From Chitinibacter tainanensis DSM 15459 (GTDB lineage Bacteria > Pseudomonadota > Gammaproteobacteria > Burkholderiales > Chitinibacteraceae): a stretch of 64,000 nt of DNA. The translations under genes were made by a program, and so were the position numbers. Of the stretch, positions 52,691-60,339 are shown piece by piece. The stretch is from assembly GCF_000429785.1 (NCBI RefSeq), contig NZ_AUCN01000009.1, positions 434,001 to 498,000 of the forward strand, written 5' to 3'. The notes under the pieces were generated by a model. That model searched no databases. It saw only the letters and a program-made list of their open reading frames with translations, and had not been told where the DNA came from. Each line of letters starts with the position of its first letter. Positions within the stretch are counted from its first letter, which is position 1.

Positions 52691-54217
52691 ATGGACTTCC
52701 TGCTGGACGATGCCCCACGACAAGGGGAAGAAAAACTCCCCCCTTGGAAAGTGGCCGTCATCGACGATGAACGCGATATTTTCGAAGTGACCCGGCTCTC
52801 TCTGGCTCGGGTGAAGGTCGATGGCCGTCCGCTAGAATTGCTATATGCCGATAGCGGGATCAGCGGCTATGAGTTACTGAGCCAGCATCCGGATGTGGCG
52901 GTGGCGTTTATCGATGTGGTGATGGAGTCGCCCGAAGCCGGCTTGCTGCTGGTGGAGAAAATCCGCTCGGAAATGAATAACCGCTCCTTGCGGATTATCC
53001 TGCGCACCGGCCAGCCCAATCAGCACCCGGAAGAAGTCGTGATTCAGGAATACGACATCAACGACTACAAAGCCAAAACCGAGCTCACCAATATCAAGCT
53101 CAAAACCTGTATCTACGCGGCGATCCGCTCTTATCGCGACATCATCACCATTAGCAATACCCAGCAAGGGATGGAAAAAGTCATTTCCTCCTCGCAAGCC
53201 GTATTACGCAGCCGCACCCTGCATCAGTTTGGCTCGGCCGTACTGCAGCAATTACTGGATCTACTGAATATTCAAACCAGCGAAGTGTATCTGGTTTCGC
53301 AATCAACTGATTTATATGGTGATAAGGTCAATACGGTGCTGGCCGCCACGGGTGAGAATATCCATATCGCCGACGATCTTAATGGCCCCTCGCTACCCGA
53401 TCATGTGCGCGAGTTGGTCAATTTTATGTGCGATGGCGGCCAGAATCAGCTGCCTGATTATGCGTTTCTGGCTAATTTTGAAGTCGGCACTGATGCCACC
53501 AATGTGCTGTATGCCAGCCTTTGCCAGCCGCTGGATGAATTGCAGCAACGCTTGCTGCAAATGTTTGCCAGCAATGTGGCGCTGATTTTCGAATCGCTCT
53601 ACACCAAAGAAAATATCCAGGAAACGCAAAAAGAGTTGTTGCTCGTCATCGGCGATGCGATTGAACAACGCTCGAAAGAAACCGGCATGCATGTGCGGCG
53701 CGTGGCGCTGATGTGCGAGCTCTTGGCGCATAAACTCGATATGCCGCAAGACTACTGCGAAACCATCCGCTATGCCTCGCCGCTACACGATATTGGCAAG
53801 ATCGCGATCCCGGAAACCATTTTGCATAAGCACGGCAAGCTCGATGCGCAGGAATGGGAAATCATGAAAACCCATGCGGATCACGGCTATCAGCTGTTGA
53901 AAAACACCAAGCGGGTGATTGCCAAAATGGGGGCGATTATTGCTCGCGATCACCACGAAAAATGGGATGGCAGCGGTTACCCACGCGGCTTGGCTGGCGC
54001 GGCGATTCCGCTCGAGGCGCGCATTATGGCGGTAGTTGATGTGATTGATGCGCTGGCTTCGCGCCGCTCTTACAAAGAGCCGTGGCCGGATGCAGACATT
54101 ATCGCCTTGCTGCAGGCTGAACGCGGCAAGCATTTTGATCCGCATTTAGTGGATGTGGCGCTGGCCGCCTATCCCGAATTTGTGGCGATTCGCCAGCAGC
54201 TGCCCGACCCGGAGTAA
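52691..54217 (+). CDS. REC-DUF3369-HD-GYP response regulator (c-di-GMP phosphodiesterase)
   Basis: 508 residues: receiver domain (about 18-145, acceptor Asp in VAFIDVVMESPEAG), DUF3369 GAF-like middle domain (about 160-300) and HD-GYP domain (about 310-500) with HDIGKIAIPETILHKHGKL and HHEKWDGSGYPRGLAG, so the hydrolytic residues are present. Predicted to lower c-di-GMP. The next gene, three bases after its stop, encodes a diguanylate cyclase regulator, giving an opposing pair. Confidence 0.93.
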   Translation: MDFLLDDAPRQGEEKLPPWKVAVIDDERDIFEVTRLSLARVKVDGRPLELLYADSGISGYELLSQHPDVAVAFIDVVMESPEAGLLLVEKIRSEMNNRSLRIILRTGQPNQHPEEVVIQEYDINDYKAKTELTNIKLKTCIYAAIRSYRDIITISNTQQGMEKVISSSQAVLRSRTLHQFGSAVLQQLLDLLNIQTSEVYLVSQSTDLYGDKVNTVLAATGENIHIADDLNGPSLPDHVRELVNFMCDGGQNQLPDYAFLANFEVGTDATNVLYASLCQPLDELQQRLLQMFASNVALIFESLYTKENIQETQKELLLVIGDAIEQRSKETGMHVRRVALMCELLAHKLDMPQDYCETIRYASPLHDIGKIAIPETILHKHGKLDAQEWEIMKTHADHGYQLLKNTKRVIAKMGAIIARDHHEKWDGSGYPRGLAGAAIPLEARIMAVVDVIDALASRRSYKEPWPDADIIALLQAERGKHFDPHLVDVALAAYPEFVAIRQQLPDPE

Positions 54218-54220
54218 AGC

Positions 54221-55150
54221 ATGGTGTTGCGGCGCGCTCAGGCCGGCGTCATTTTGATTGTGGATGACAGCCCGCTCAATCAGAAAATGCTCACCGCCAT
54301 GGTTGAAGGCCTTGCCGAAGTGCATTGTGCCAGTGATGGCGAGCAGGGCCTGCTGCTGGCGCAGCAATTGCACCCCAATCTGATTCTGCTCGATGTGGAA
54401 ATGCCGGGCATGAATGGTTACGAAGTCTGCCGGGCGCTGCGCCATCAGCCCAATTTCGATAGTGCCATCATGATCATCACCGCCCACCGTGGTGACGAAT
54501 ACGAAATCAAAGCGCTGCGTGCCGGCGCGGTAGATTTTGTCAGTAAGCCGTTTAACGAAGATGTGGTCAAAGCGCGGGTGAAAACCCATCTGCTGCTCAA
54601 TCAGCAAACCCGCTATCTGCAATCGCTGGTGAATCTGGATGCCCTGACCGGGGTGTTTAATCGCCGGCACTTTAATGAAGTGTTGCTGCAGGAATGGCGG
54701 CGGCATTTACGCTTGCAAATGCCCTTGGCGCTGGCTATGGTCGATGTCGATCATTTCAAACGCTTTAACGACAAGCTGGGGCATCAGGCGGGCGATGATT
54801 GCCTCAAATCGGTAGCGCAGTGCTTATCGCGTAGTGTGCGCCGGCCCGGTGAAATTGTTTCCCGCTACGGCGGAGAAGAGTTTGCGATTATTCTGCCGGC
54901 CATAGGCCCTGCCGATGCACTGTCGGTCGGGCAATGGTTGAGTGATCAGGTGGCCGGGGTGGCGATCGCCCACCCGGATCGCGAAGACGGCATGCCCACG
55001 GTGACGGTAAGTGTGGGCGTGTGTGCCATTACCCCGCGGCTGGATGCTTCGCCCAAATGGCTGGTAGCTGCGGCCGATGCCGCGCTATATCTGGCCAAGG
55101 AAAAGGGGCGCAATCAGGCTTGCTTGGGCGAATTTCCGCATTCGGCCTGA
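54221..55150 (+). CDS. REC-GGDEF response regulator (diguanylate cyclase)
   Basis: 309 residues: receiver domain (about 8-125, acceptor Asp in LILLDVEMPGMNGYEV) and a C-terminal GGDEF domain with active-site RYGGEEFAI near residue 220. The inhibitory I-site position five residues before the signature reads RPGE instead of R-x-x-D, so product inhibition may be weakened. Predicted to make c-di-GMP on phosphorylation. Paired with the HD-GYP gene upstream. Confidence 0.93.
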   Translation: MVLRRAQAGVILIVDDSPLNQKMLTAMVEGLAEVHCASDGEQGLLLAQQLHPNLILLDVEMPGMNGYEVCRALRHQPNFDSAIMIITAHRGDEYEIKALRAGAVDFVSKPFNEDVVKARVKTHLLLNQQTRYLQSLVNLDALTGVFNRRHFNEVLLQEWRRHLRLQMPLALAMVDVDHFKRFNDKLGHQAGDDCLKSVAQCLSRSVRRPGEIVSRYGGEEFAIILPAIGPADALSVGQWLSDQVAGVAIAHPDREDGMPTVTVSVGVCAITPRLDASPKWLVAAADAALYLAKEKGRNQACLGEFPHSA

Positions 55151-55731
55151 GGCGCTAGCAGCTGCGCCACATGCGCCTGCAATTGCGGGTAAAACGCCTG
55201 AAAAAGCGCGCCAAACTCAGCATAATTGGCCTGCAAATCCAGAAACCCCGCTGCAAACGGCGTCGGGCGGCTGAGGCGAAATCGGGCAAAGCCGGCCAGC
55301 ACCCGCTCAATGCGTGCCAGCTCGCGATAGCCCCCCAGCCAGTCTTCCTGCTGCATGGCGGGTAGATTATGTTGCAGTCGCGGGGGCAGATAATCCCAGT
55401 GGCTAAACAGCTCGGCGTACACTTGCTCAGTAAACGTCGTCAGCGGTTGCGGATGCCATTGCCTCCAATCGCGGGCCAGAAAATGATCAAAGAAAATATC
55501 CAGCAAAATCCCGGCAAAACGCTGCCGGCTGGGGTGGAACCAAGGCCGCGCCGTGCGGATCAAAGGATGCTGATCGGTGTATTGGTCGATCTGCAAATGC
55601 AGGCGTAAGCCGGCCTGCAGCGCCGGTGGTAAATGCCCGGCGTTGGCCGGTTTGATAAAATCACCCAGTAAATTGCCGACGCGCGCTTGCGCCTCATCCG
55701 GAGCCAGATGTAAATGAGCGAGATAATTCAT
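55114..55731 (-). CDS. acpH: Acyl carrier protein phosphodiesterase
   Basis: 205-residue AcpH, which removes the phosphopantetheine arm from acyl carrier protein. Start MNYLAHLHLAPDEAQARVGN, with DFIKP, DQYTDQHPLI and FDHFLARDW carrying the HD-type metal residues. ATG 55731 follows AAGGATTC; a frame further upstream is not conserved. Its 3' end overlaps the GGDEF gene by 37 bases on the opposite strand and its 5' end overlaps the next plus-strand gene by 18 bases. Confidence 0.92.
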   Translation of the reverse strand: MNYLAHLHLAPDEAQARVGNLLGDFIKPANAGHLPPALQAGLRLHLQIDQYTDQHPLIRTARPWFHPSRQRFAGILLDIFFDHFLARDWRQWHPQPLTTFTEQVYAELFSHWDYLPPRLQHNLPAMQQEDWLGGYRELARIERVLAGFARFRLSRPTPFAAGFLDLQANYAEFGALFQAFYPQLQAHVAQLLAPQAECGNSPKQA

Positions 55732-56217
55732 GAATCCTTGTTGGTCCTGCCTACTGAGGACGAATTGGCCGCCACCATGGCCCGCGCCCGCGCCTTGATT
55801 CAATCGCAGGCGCTGTTGTCGGGGGCGCTCGCTGCGGTGCCGGTGCCGGGGCTGGATGTCGCCGCCGATATGGCCATTCTGGCCAAAATGGTGGAAGCCA
55901 TCAATCGTGAATTTGGGCTGGCCGCCACACAAGTCGAGCAATTTAGTGCCAGTGAGCAGCAATGGCTGTTGCAGCTGGCACGGCAACTGGGCAATCCGCT
56001 GATCGGCCGCTATGCCAGCAAAGCGCTGATTATGCTGGCGCTCAAACGTGCTGGCGTGCGACTGGTGAGCAAGCAGGCGGCCAAATGGGTGCCGCTATTG
56101 GGCCCTGTAGTCGCAGCCGGCTTAAGCTACACCGCCATGCGCATGCTTGGGGAAGCCCATATTCGCGACTGCGCTGCACTGTGGCAACGGGCGCGCCAAG
56201 CGGCCCCAGCGCGCTAG
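55714..56217 (+). CDS. DUF697/YcjF-like small protein
   Basis: 167 residues. LLSGALAAVPVPGLDVAADM and KWVPLLGPVVAAGLSYTAMR are two hydrophobic segments with the P-x-P-G-x-D pattern of DUF697, a domain usually attached to or placed beside small GTPases. No GTPase is near. ATG 55714 lies inside the acpH start region; an in-frame ATG at 55777 is an alternative start that would avoid the overlap. Confidence 0.7.
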   Translation: MSEIIHESLLVLPTEDELAATMARARALIQSQALLSGALAAVPVPGLDVAADMAILAKMVEAINREFGLAATQVEQFSASEQQWLLQLARQLGNPLIGRYASKALIMLALKRAGVRLVSKQAAKWVPLLGPVVAAGLSYTAMRMLGEAHIRDCAALWQRARQAAPAR

Positions 56218-56396
56218 CCTCGTGCGATCGCCCAAACCGCAGTAGTCCGCTTGCTGGCCCTGCAATCAAGCCGCCCGCTCTGCGACTTCGGCCATGGTCG
56301 GCTTGCCGCCGCTCGTTGAACGACGACCACCACCGCCGACTGGTCGCCGCGCGCTAAAGCATGGACAATAGTGCTTTTGCATTGCGGTGGGCTGCC

Positions 56397-57395
56397 ATGT
56401 CGCTCAATACCATTGAACACCTGATTATTCATCAACTGCACAAAGAGCCCAATGGCCCGGCGCGGGTGGCGCTGGCGCCGGCTGCATTGGCGATTACACC
56501 CGCTGCGCAACGGCTGGTGGATCAATTGTGCGAGCAATACGGCACGCGCAATGGCAAAGGCTTTGGCCAGTTTGCCGATGATGAAACGTTGGTGATGCCG
56601 CAACTGGTGCGCCGCTTTAGTCAGGAACACAGCCTCGATTTCACCGGTTTTTCTCGTGAGCTGATGGCCGAGCTGCAAACCCGCATGGAGGCCGAGCCAC
56701 TGGCTAGTGGCGGTTATGTGCTGGTGGCGCAGGTGAATAACGCAGCGATGCGCTTTATTTTTATTGCACTGCTGAGCGAAGTGATTGGTACGGCGGTGAA
56801 TGATGAGCTGCAGGTGGTTGATAGTATTCACCTGGATATGCAGCATCTGCGTGTGGCAGGGCGGATTGACCTCGGTAGCTGGCAGGCGGGCGGCGAGCGC
56901 TATGTGAGCTTTTTGCGTGGGCGCGGTGATGTGGCTGGCTATTTCAAGCAGTTTCTAGGCTGCCTTGATGTCAAAATCCCGCTCAAAGAAACCCAGAAAC
57001 TCGTGAAAGGGCTGGAAGCCTTTGCCAATGAGCAAGCCATTGCCGGCGATGAGCGCGATGAGCTCTTTCAGCGCGCGCACAGCTATCTGGATGCCTTGGG
57101 CGAAGGGCAGGGTGAAGTAGCGCTGGCGACGGTTGCCGAACAGGTTTTCCCCACCGCGCCAGCTCAGCTGCAGGCTGCGCTAGAAAACGAAGAGCTGGGC
57201 ATTAATGATGGTTTCGTGCCTGATCGGCGGGCGATCAAACCGCTGATGCGCTTTAAGGCCAATGCGCCGCAATGGAAAGTGGAATTTGATCGCGCCAGCC
57301 TGCGCAGCGGGGCGGTGATTTACGATAAATACAGCGATACGCTGGTGCTGTCGAATGTGCCGGAAGAGCTCAAGCAAGCGCTATTGGCGCAATAA
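56397..57395 (+). CDS. yejK: Nucleoid-associated protein YejK/NdpA
   Basis: 332 residues, close to the 335 of E. coli YejK. Start MSLNTIEHLIIHQLHKE and RFIFIALLSE, RIDLGSWQAG and SFLRGRGDVAGYFKQFLGC are family blocks. ATG 56397 is chosen; the frame opens 36 bases earlier without conserved sequence. It associates with DNA in spermidine nucleoids; a precise role is not known. The 180-base gap before it contains nothing I recognise. Confidence 0.9.
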   Translation: MSLNTIEHLIIHQLHKEPNGPARVALAPAALAITPAAQRLVDQLCEQYGTRNGKGFGQFADDETLVMPQLVRRFSQEHSLDFTGFSRELMAELQTRMEAEPLASGGYVLVAQVNNAAMRFIFIALLSEVIGTAVNDELQVVDSIHLDMQHLRVAGRIDLGSWQAGGERYVSFLRGRGDVAGYFKQFLGCLDVKIPLKETQKLVKGLEAFANEQAIAGDERDELFQRAHSYLDALGEGQGEVALATVAEQVFPTAPAQLQAALENEELGINDGFVPDRRAIKPLMRFKANAPQWKVEFDRASLRSGAVIYDKYSDTLVLSNVPEELKQALLAQ

Positions 57396-57397
57396 AT

Positions 57398-57445
57398 GGG
57401 GTATTGCTTGCTGATTATTATTTCATATAGCCTGCCGGCTTTTAC
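57398..57445 (+). repeat. GGGTAT-N37-(T)TAC element after yejK (one mismatch)
   Basis: GGGGTATTGC at 57398-57407 and TTAC at 57442-57445, where other copies have ATAC. Starts two bases after the yejK stop codon. Internal ATAGCC and GGCTTTTAC match the copy at 30538 in near register. Confidence 0.55.
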
Positions 57446-57461
57446 GCTGGGTGGGTATTAA

Positions 57462-58205
57462 TTGCCGGCCCCCCATTCTGTAAGTGCCGCCTTGCGCGCC
57501 GGTTTTCAGGCCACCTTGCCGATGCAAATGGGTGTGGCGCCGTTCGGGCTGATTTTTGGTGCGCTGGCCATTAGCGCCGGCTTGCCCGGCTGGGCGGCGG
57601 TGGCGATGTCGCTAGTGGTGTATGCCGGCTCGGCGCAGTTTCTGGCAGTGAGTTTGCTCGCCAGCGGCGCGGGCTGGCCGCTGATTGTCTTCACCACGCT
57701 GATTGTGAACTTGCGCCATGCGCTCTACAGCGCCAGCCTGCATGCCGAGCTGGCGCATTTGCCTTTCTGGCAGCGCGCCGGGTTGGCGTATTTCCTCACC
57801 GATGAAACCTTTGCGGCCATGCAATTGGCGCGCCAGCAGCAAGTGCAGCCTTTGGGAGCGTTTATGCTGGGCTCGGGGCTGTGCAATGGCGGCAGCTGGC
57901 TGCTTTCCACCATAGCCGGGGTGCTGCTCGGGCAGAGTGTGCCGGGCTTGGCGAGCTGGGGGCTGGAATTTGCCATGGTGGCCACTTTCACCGGCATTGT
58001 GGTGCCGCTGTTGATTAATCGCGCACAAATCGCCGCTTGCGTGGCTGCGGGGCTGACTTCGCTGCTGACCTTATCATTACCTTATAAGCTGGGTTTGCTG
58101 CTGGCGGTGCTGGCCGGGATTTGGGCCGGTATGCTGGTGGCGAATCGGGGTGGTGCGGCGCCTGCTGGGGTATTGCCTGCAAAGCCAGATAAGGAAGGCA
58201 TTTGA
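57462..58205 (+). CDS. azlC: AzlC branched-chain amino acid exporter large subunit
   Basis: 247-residue inner-membrane protein with about seven helices. AALRAGFQATLPMQMGVAPF and VYAGSAQFLAVSLLASGAGW are characteristic of AzlC. Works with AzlD in export of branched-chain amino acids. Start is TTG at 57462 behind GGTGGG; no ATG lies at a better place before the conserved region. The TGA overlaps the azlD ATG. Confidence 0.9.
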   Translation: MPAPHSVSAALRAGFQATLPMQMGVAPFGLIFGALAISAGLPGWAAVAMSLVVYAGSAQFLAVSLLASGAGWPLIVFTTLIVNLRHALYSASLHAELAHLPFWQRAGLAYFLTDETFAAMQLARQQQVQPLGAFMLGSGLCNGGSWLLSTIAGVLLGQSVPGLASWGLEFAMVATFTGIVVPLLINRAQIAACVAAGLTSLLTLSLPYKLGLLLAVLAGIWAGMLVANRGGAAPAGVLPAKPDKEGI

Positions 58206-58214
58206 TGAGTATAC
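58167..58214 (+). repeat. GGGTAT-N37-ATAC element across the azlC/azlD junction
   Basis: GGGGTAT at 58167-58173 in the last codons of azlC; ATAC at 58211-58214 in the first codons of azlD. The azlD ribosome site and start codon lie inside the 37-base interior. Confidence 0.6.
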
Positions 58215-58549
58215 TGGCAATGAGTATTCCAGAAATTGTCCTGATGCTGCTTGGCATGGCGGTGGTGACTTATGGCTTGCGCGTGCTGGGGTTTATCCCC
58301 GGCATGGCGGCGCGCCTACCAGCGAGAGTGCAGCAGGCGCTGGCTTTTGTACCAGTGGCGGTGCTTACGGCCATCGTCTTGCCCGAAGTGCTCCACGGGC
58401 CAACCGGCTGGCGCTGGACGCTGGCCAACCCCGCACTGTGGGGCATGCTGGCTACGGCGCTGATTATGGCGCGCACCCGCCGGCTGATGGCGGCCATTGC
58501 GGTGGGCATGCTGGTGTTTTATCTCTTGCGCGCGCTCTGGGGCGCCTGA
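58205..58549 (+). CDS. azlD: AzlD branched-chain amino acid exporter small subunit
   Basis: 114-residue membrane protein with four helices; MLLGMAVVTYGLRVLGFIPG, RVQQALAFVPVAVLTAIVLP and the Ala/Met-rich end match the AzlD family. ATG 58205 follows AAGGAAGG and overlaps the azlC stop by one base. Confidence 0.9.
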   Translation: MSILAMSIPEIVLMLLGMAVVTYGLRVLGFIPGMAARLPARVQQALAFVPVAVLTAIVLPEVLHGPTGWRWTLANPALWGMLATALIMARTRRLMAAIAVGMLVFYLLRALWGA

Positions 58550-58601
58550 TCCCGCTGGGCCGGTTTTTCAGGTAAAATCCCGCCCAATCAATCTATTACC
58601 C

Positions 58602-58634
58602 AACGGCTTTGGTTTTTCCATAACCAAGGCCGTT
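58602..58634 (+). promoter_or_regulatory. Leader hairpin upstream of dbpA
   Basis: AACGGCTTTGGT (58602-58613) and ACCAAGGCCGTT (58623-58634) pair over 12 positions with one G-U, loop TTTTCCATA. It ends 44 bases before the dbpA start codon. No U-run follows, so it is not a simple terminator. Confidence 0.55.
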
Positions 58635-58678
58635 TGCATTGGTGCAACCCACCGGTGTTTTTTGCAAGGCGGTACCCT

Positions 58679-60073
58679 ATGGCTAAAGCGATCCCTTTTT
58701 CCTCCCTCGATGTACTCTCGGCCGAATGCCAGGATAATCTGGCCTCACTGGGCTTCACCAGCATGACCCCGATTCAGGCGGCTAGCTTGCCGCTGGTGCT
58801 GGAAGGGCGCGATCTGATCGCCAAAGCCAAAACCGGCAGCGGCAAAACGGCGGCATTTGGGATCGGGCTGCTGCATAAGCTCAATCTCACGCTATTTAAG
58901 CCGCAAGCACTGATTTTGTGCCCCACCCGTGAGCTGGCCGATCAGGTCAGTAAAGATTTGCGCCGCCTTGGCCGGCATTTACCCAATCTGAAAATCACTA
59001 CGCTGTGTGGCGGCACGCCGCTGGCACCACAGGCCGCTTCGCTAGCCCATGGTACGCACGTGGTGGTGGGCACGCCAGGGCGGATTCAAGATCATTTGCA
59101 TAAAGAAACCCTGAGCGTGAAGCACGTCAGCACTCTGGTGCTGGATGAAGCCGACCGCATGCTGGATATGGGCTTTGGCGGCGAAGTGGCCGATGTGATT
59201 TCATTTTTGCCCAAATGGCGGCAAACGCTGCTGTTTTCCGCGACTTACCCCGAGGGTATTCGCAAACTTTCGGCCAGCATTCAGCGCAGCCCGGTGGAAG
59301 TGACCGTGGAAGCGCTGCACGATCAGTCGTATATCGTGCAGGCCGCCTATGCGGTGAAAGACAACGCCGACAAGCCTGATTTACTGAAACGCATTTTTGC
59401 CCATTATCAGCCGGCTTCCAGCGTGGTGTTTTGTAATACCCGCGCCGATTGTATGGCGCTGGCCGAATCGCTGGTGGAAGACGGCTTTGCCGCGATTGCC
59501 CTGCATGGCGAGCTGGAACAGCGCGATCGTGATCTGATGCTGGTGCAATTTGCCAATGGTAGCTGCCCGATTCTGGTGGCCACCGATATGGCCGCGCGCG
59601 GGCTGGATATTAAAGACCTGGCGCTGGTGGTGAATTACGAATTGCCGCACGACCCGGAAGTGTATGTGCACCGCATCGGCCGCACTGGCCGCGCCGGCAA
59701 AAAAGGCTATGCCGTGAGTTTGGTGAGCCCGAGTCAGGCCAAGCGCCAGCGGCAGGTGGCTGAATATCTGGATGCCGATATTCCGGCGGGCCGTATTGAA
59801 GACCTGACTATCGACGGCGAATTTGCGCTGCCCGCGCGCATGGCAACCTTGTGTTTTGATGTAGGCCGCAAACAGAAAGTGCGCCCCGGCGATGTAGTCG
59901 GGGCCTTAACCGGCGATGGTGGCTTGCCGGGCGACGCGATTGGCAAGATTGATCTGTTTGAATTTCAAACCTATGTGGCCATCGAGCGCCGCCATGTGCA
60001 GTCGGTGCTCAAACGTTTAGGCAATGGGCAGGGCAAATTGAAAGGCAAGCCGGTGAAAGTGCGCTTGGTGTAA
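58679..60073 (+). CDS. dbpA: ATP-dependent RNA helicase DbpA-like
   Basis: 464-residue DEAD-box helicase for large-subunit ribosome assembly. Motifs in order: Q-motif TPIQAASLP, AKTGSGKT, PTRELADQV, TPGR, DEAD (LVLDEADRM), SAT (LLFSATYPEG), VATDMAARGLD and HRIGRTGRAG. The C-terminal ~75 residues (from CFDVGRKQKVRPGDVVGA) are the DbpA RNA-binding domain that recognises 23S rRNA hairpin 92. ATG 58679 with AAGGCGG upstream. Confidence 0.94.
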   Translation: MAKAIPFSSLDVLSAECQDNLASLGFTSMTPIQAASLPLVLEGRDLIAKAKTGSGKTAAFGIGLLHKLNLTLFKPQALILCPTRELADQVSKDLRRLGRHLPNLKITTLCGGTPLAPQAASLAHGTHVVVGTPGRIQDHLHKETLSVKHVSTLVLDEADRMLDMGFGGEVADVISFLPKWRQTLLFSATYPEGIRKLSASIQRSPVEVTVEALHDQSYIVQAAYAVKDNADKPDLLKRIFAHYQPASSVVFCNTRADCMALAESLVEDGFAAIALHGELEQRDRDLMLVQFANGSCPILVATDMAARGLDIKDLALVVNYELPHDPEVYVHRIGRTGRAGKKGYAVSLVSPSQAKRQRQVAEYLDADIPAGRIEDLTIDGEFALPARMATLCFDVGRKQKVRPGDVVGALTGDGGLPGDAIGKIDLFEFQTYVAIERRHVQSVLKRLGNGQGKLKGKPVKVRLV

Positions 60074-60200
60074 AGCGCCAGCCTGCCGAGCGCAAGATTT
60101 CGCGCAGCCGGTGGCTACAGCGACAGAGGGGCTGGCTGAATGGCTGCGCTAGGCGCGGGTGGGCGCGCCATGTGCATGGTAGGGCGTGTCGATTTGCCTA

Positions 60201-60248
60201 GGGGTATTGTCAGGTGGCCATTTATTGGCGTGCTTTGTGGGGCAATAC
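60201..60248 (+). repeat. GGGTAT-N37-ATAC element between dbpA and the DUF445 gene
   Basis: GGGGTAT at 60201-60207 and ATAC at 60245-60248; ends pair as GTATTG / CAATAC. It lies in the 266-base gap, which also holds a partnerless GGGGTAT at 60254. Confidence 0.65.
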
Positions 60249-60339
60249 TGGATGGGGTATCTGTACGTAAGCCCATCGCAAGACAAGCCGCAGCCTGCAG
60301 CGTACACTGAAGGTTTCTTGTTGTGCCGTAGGTCGCCGC

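Noticed and set aside
60254-60305. GGGGTAT at 60254, and similar words at 20700, 33886, 49808, 57453 and 61471
   Set aside because: No ATAC at the required distance; treated as partnerless words.
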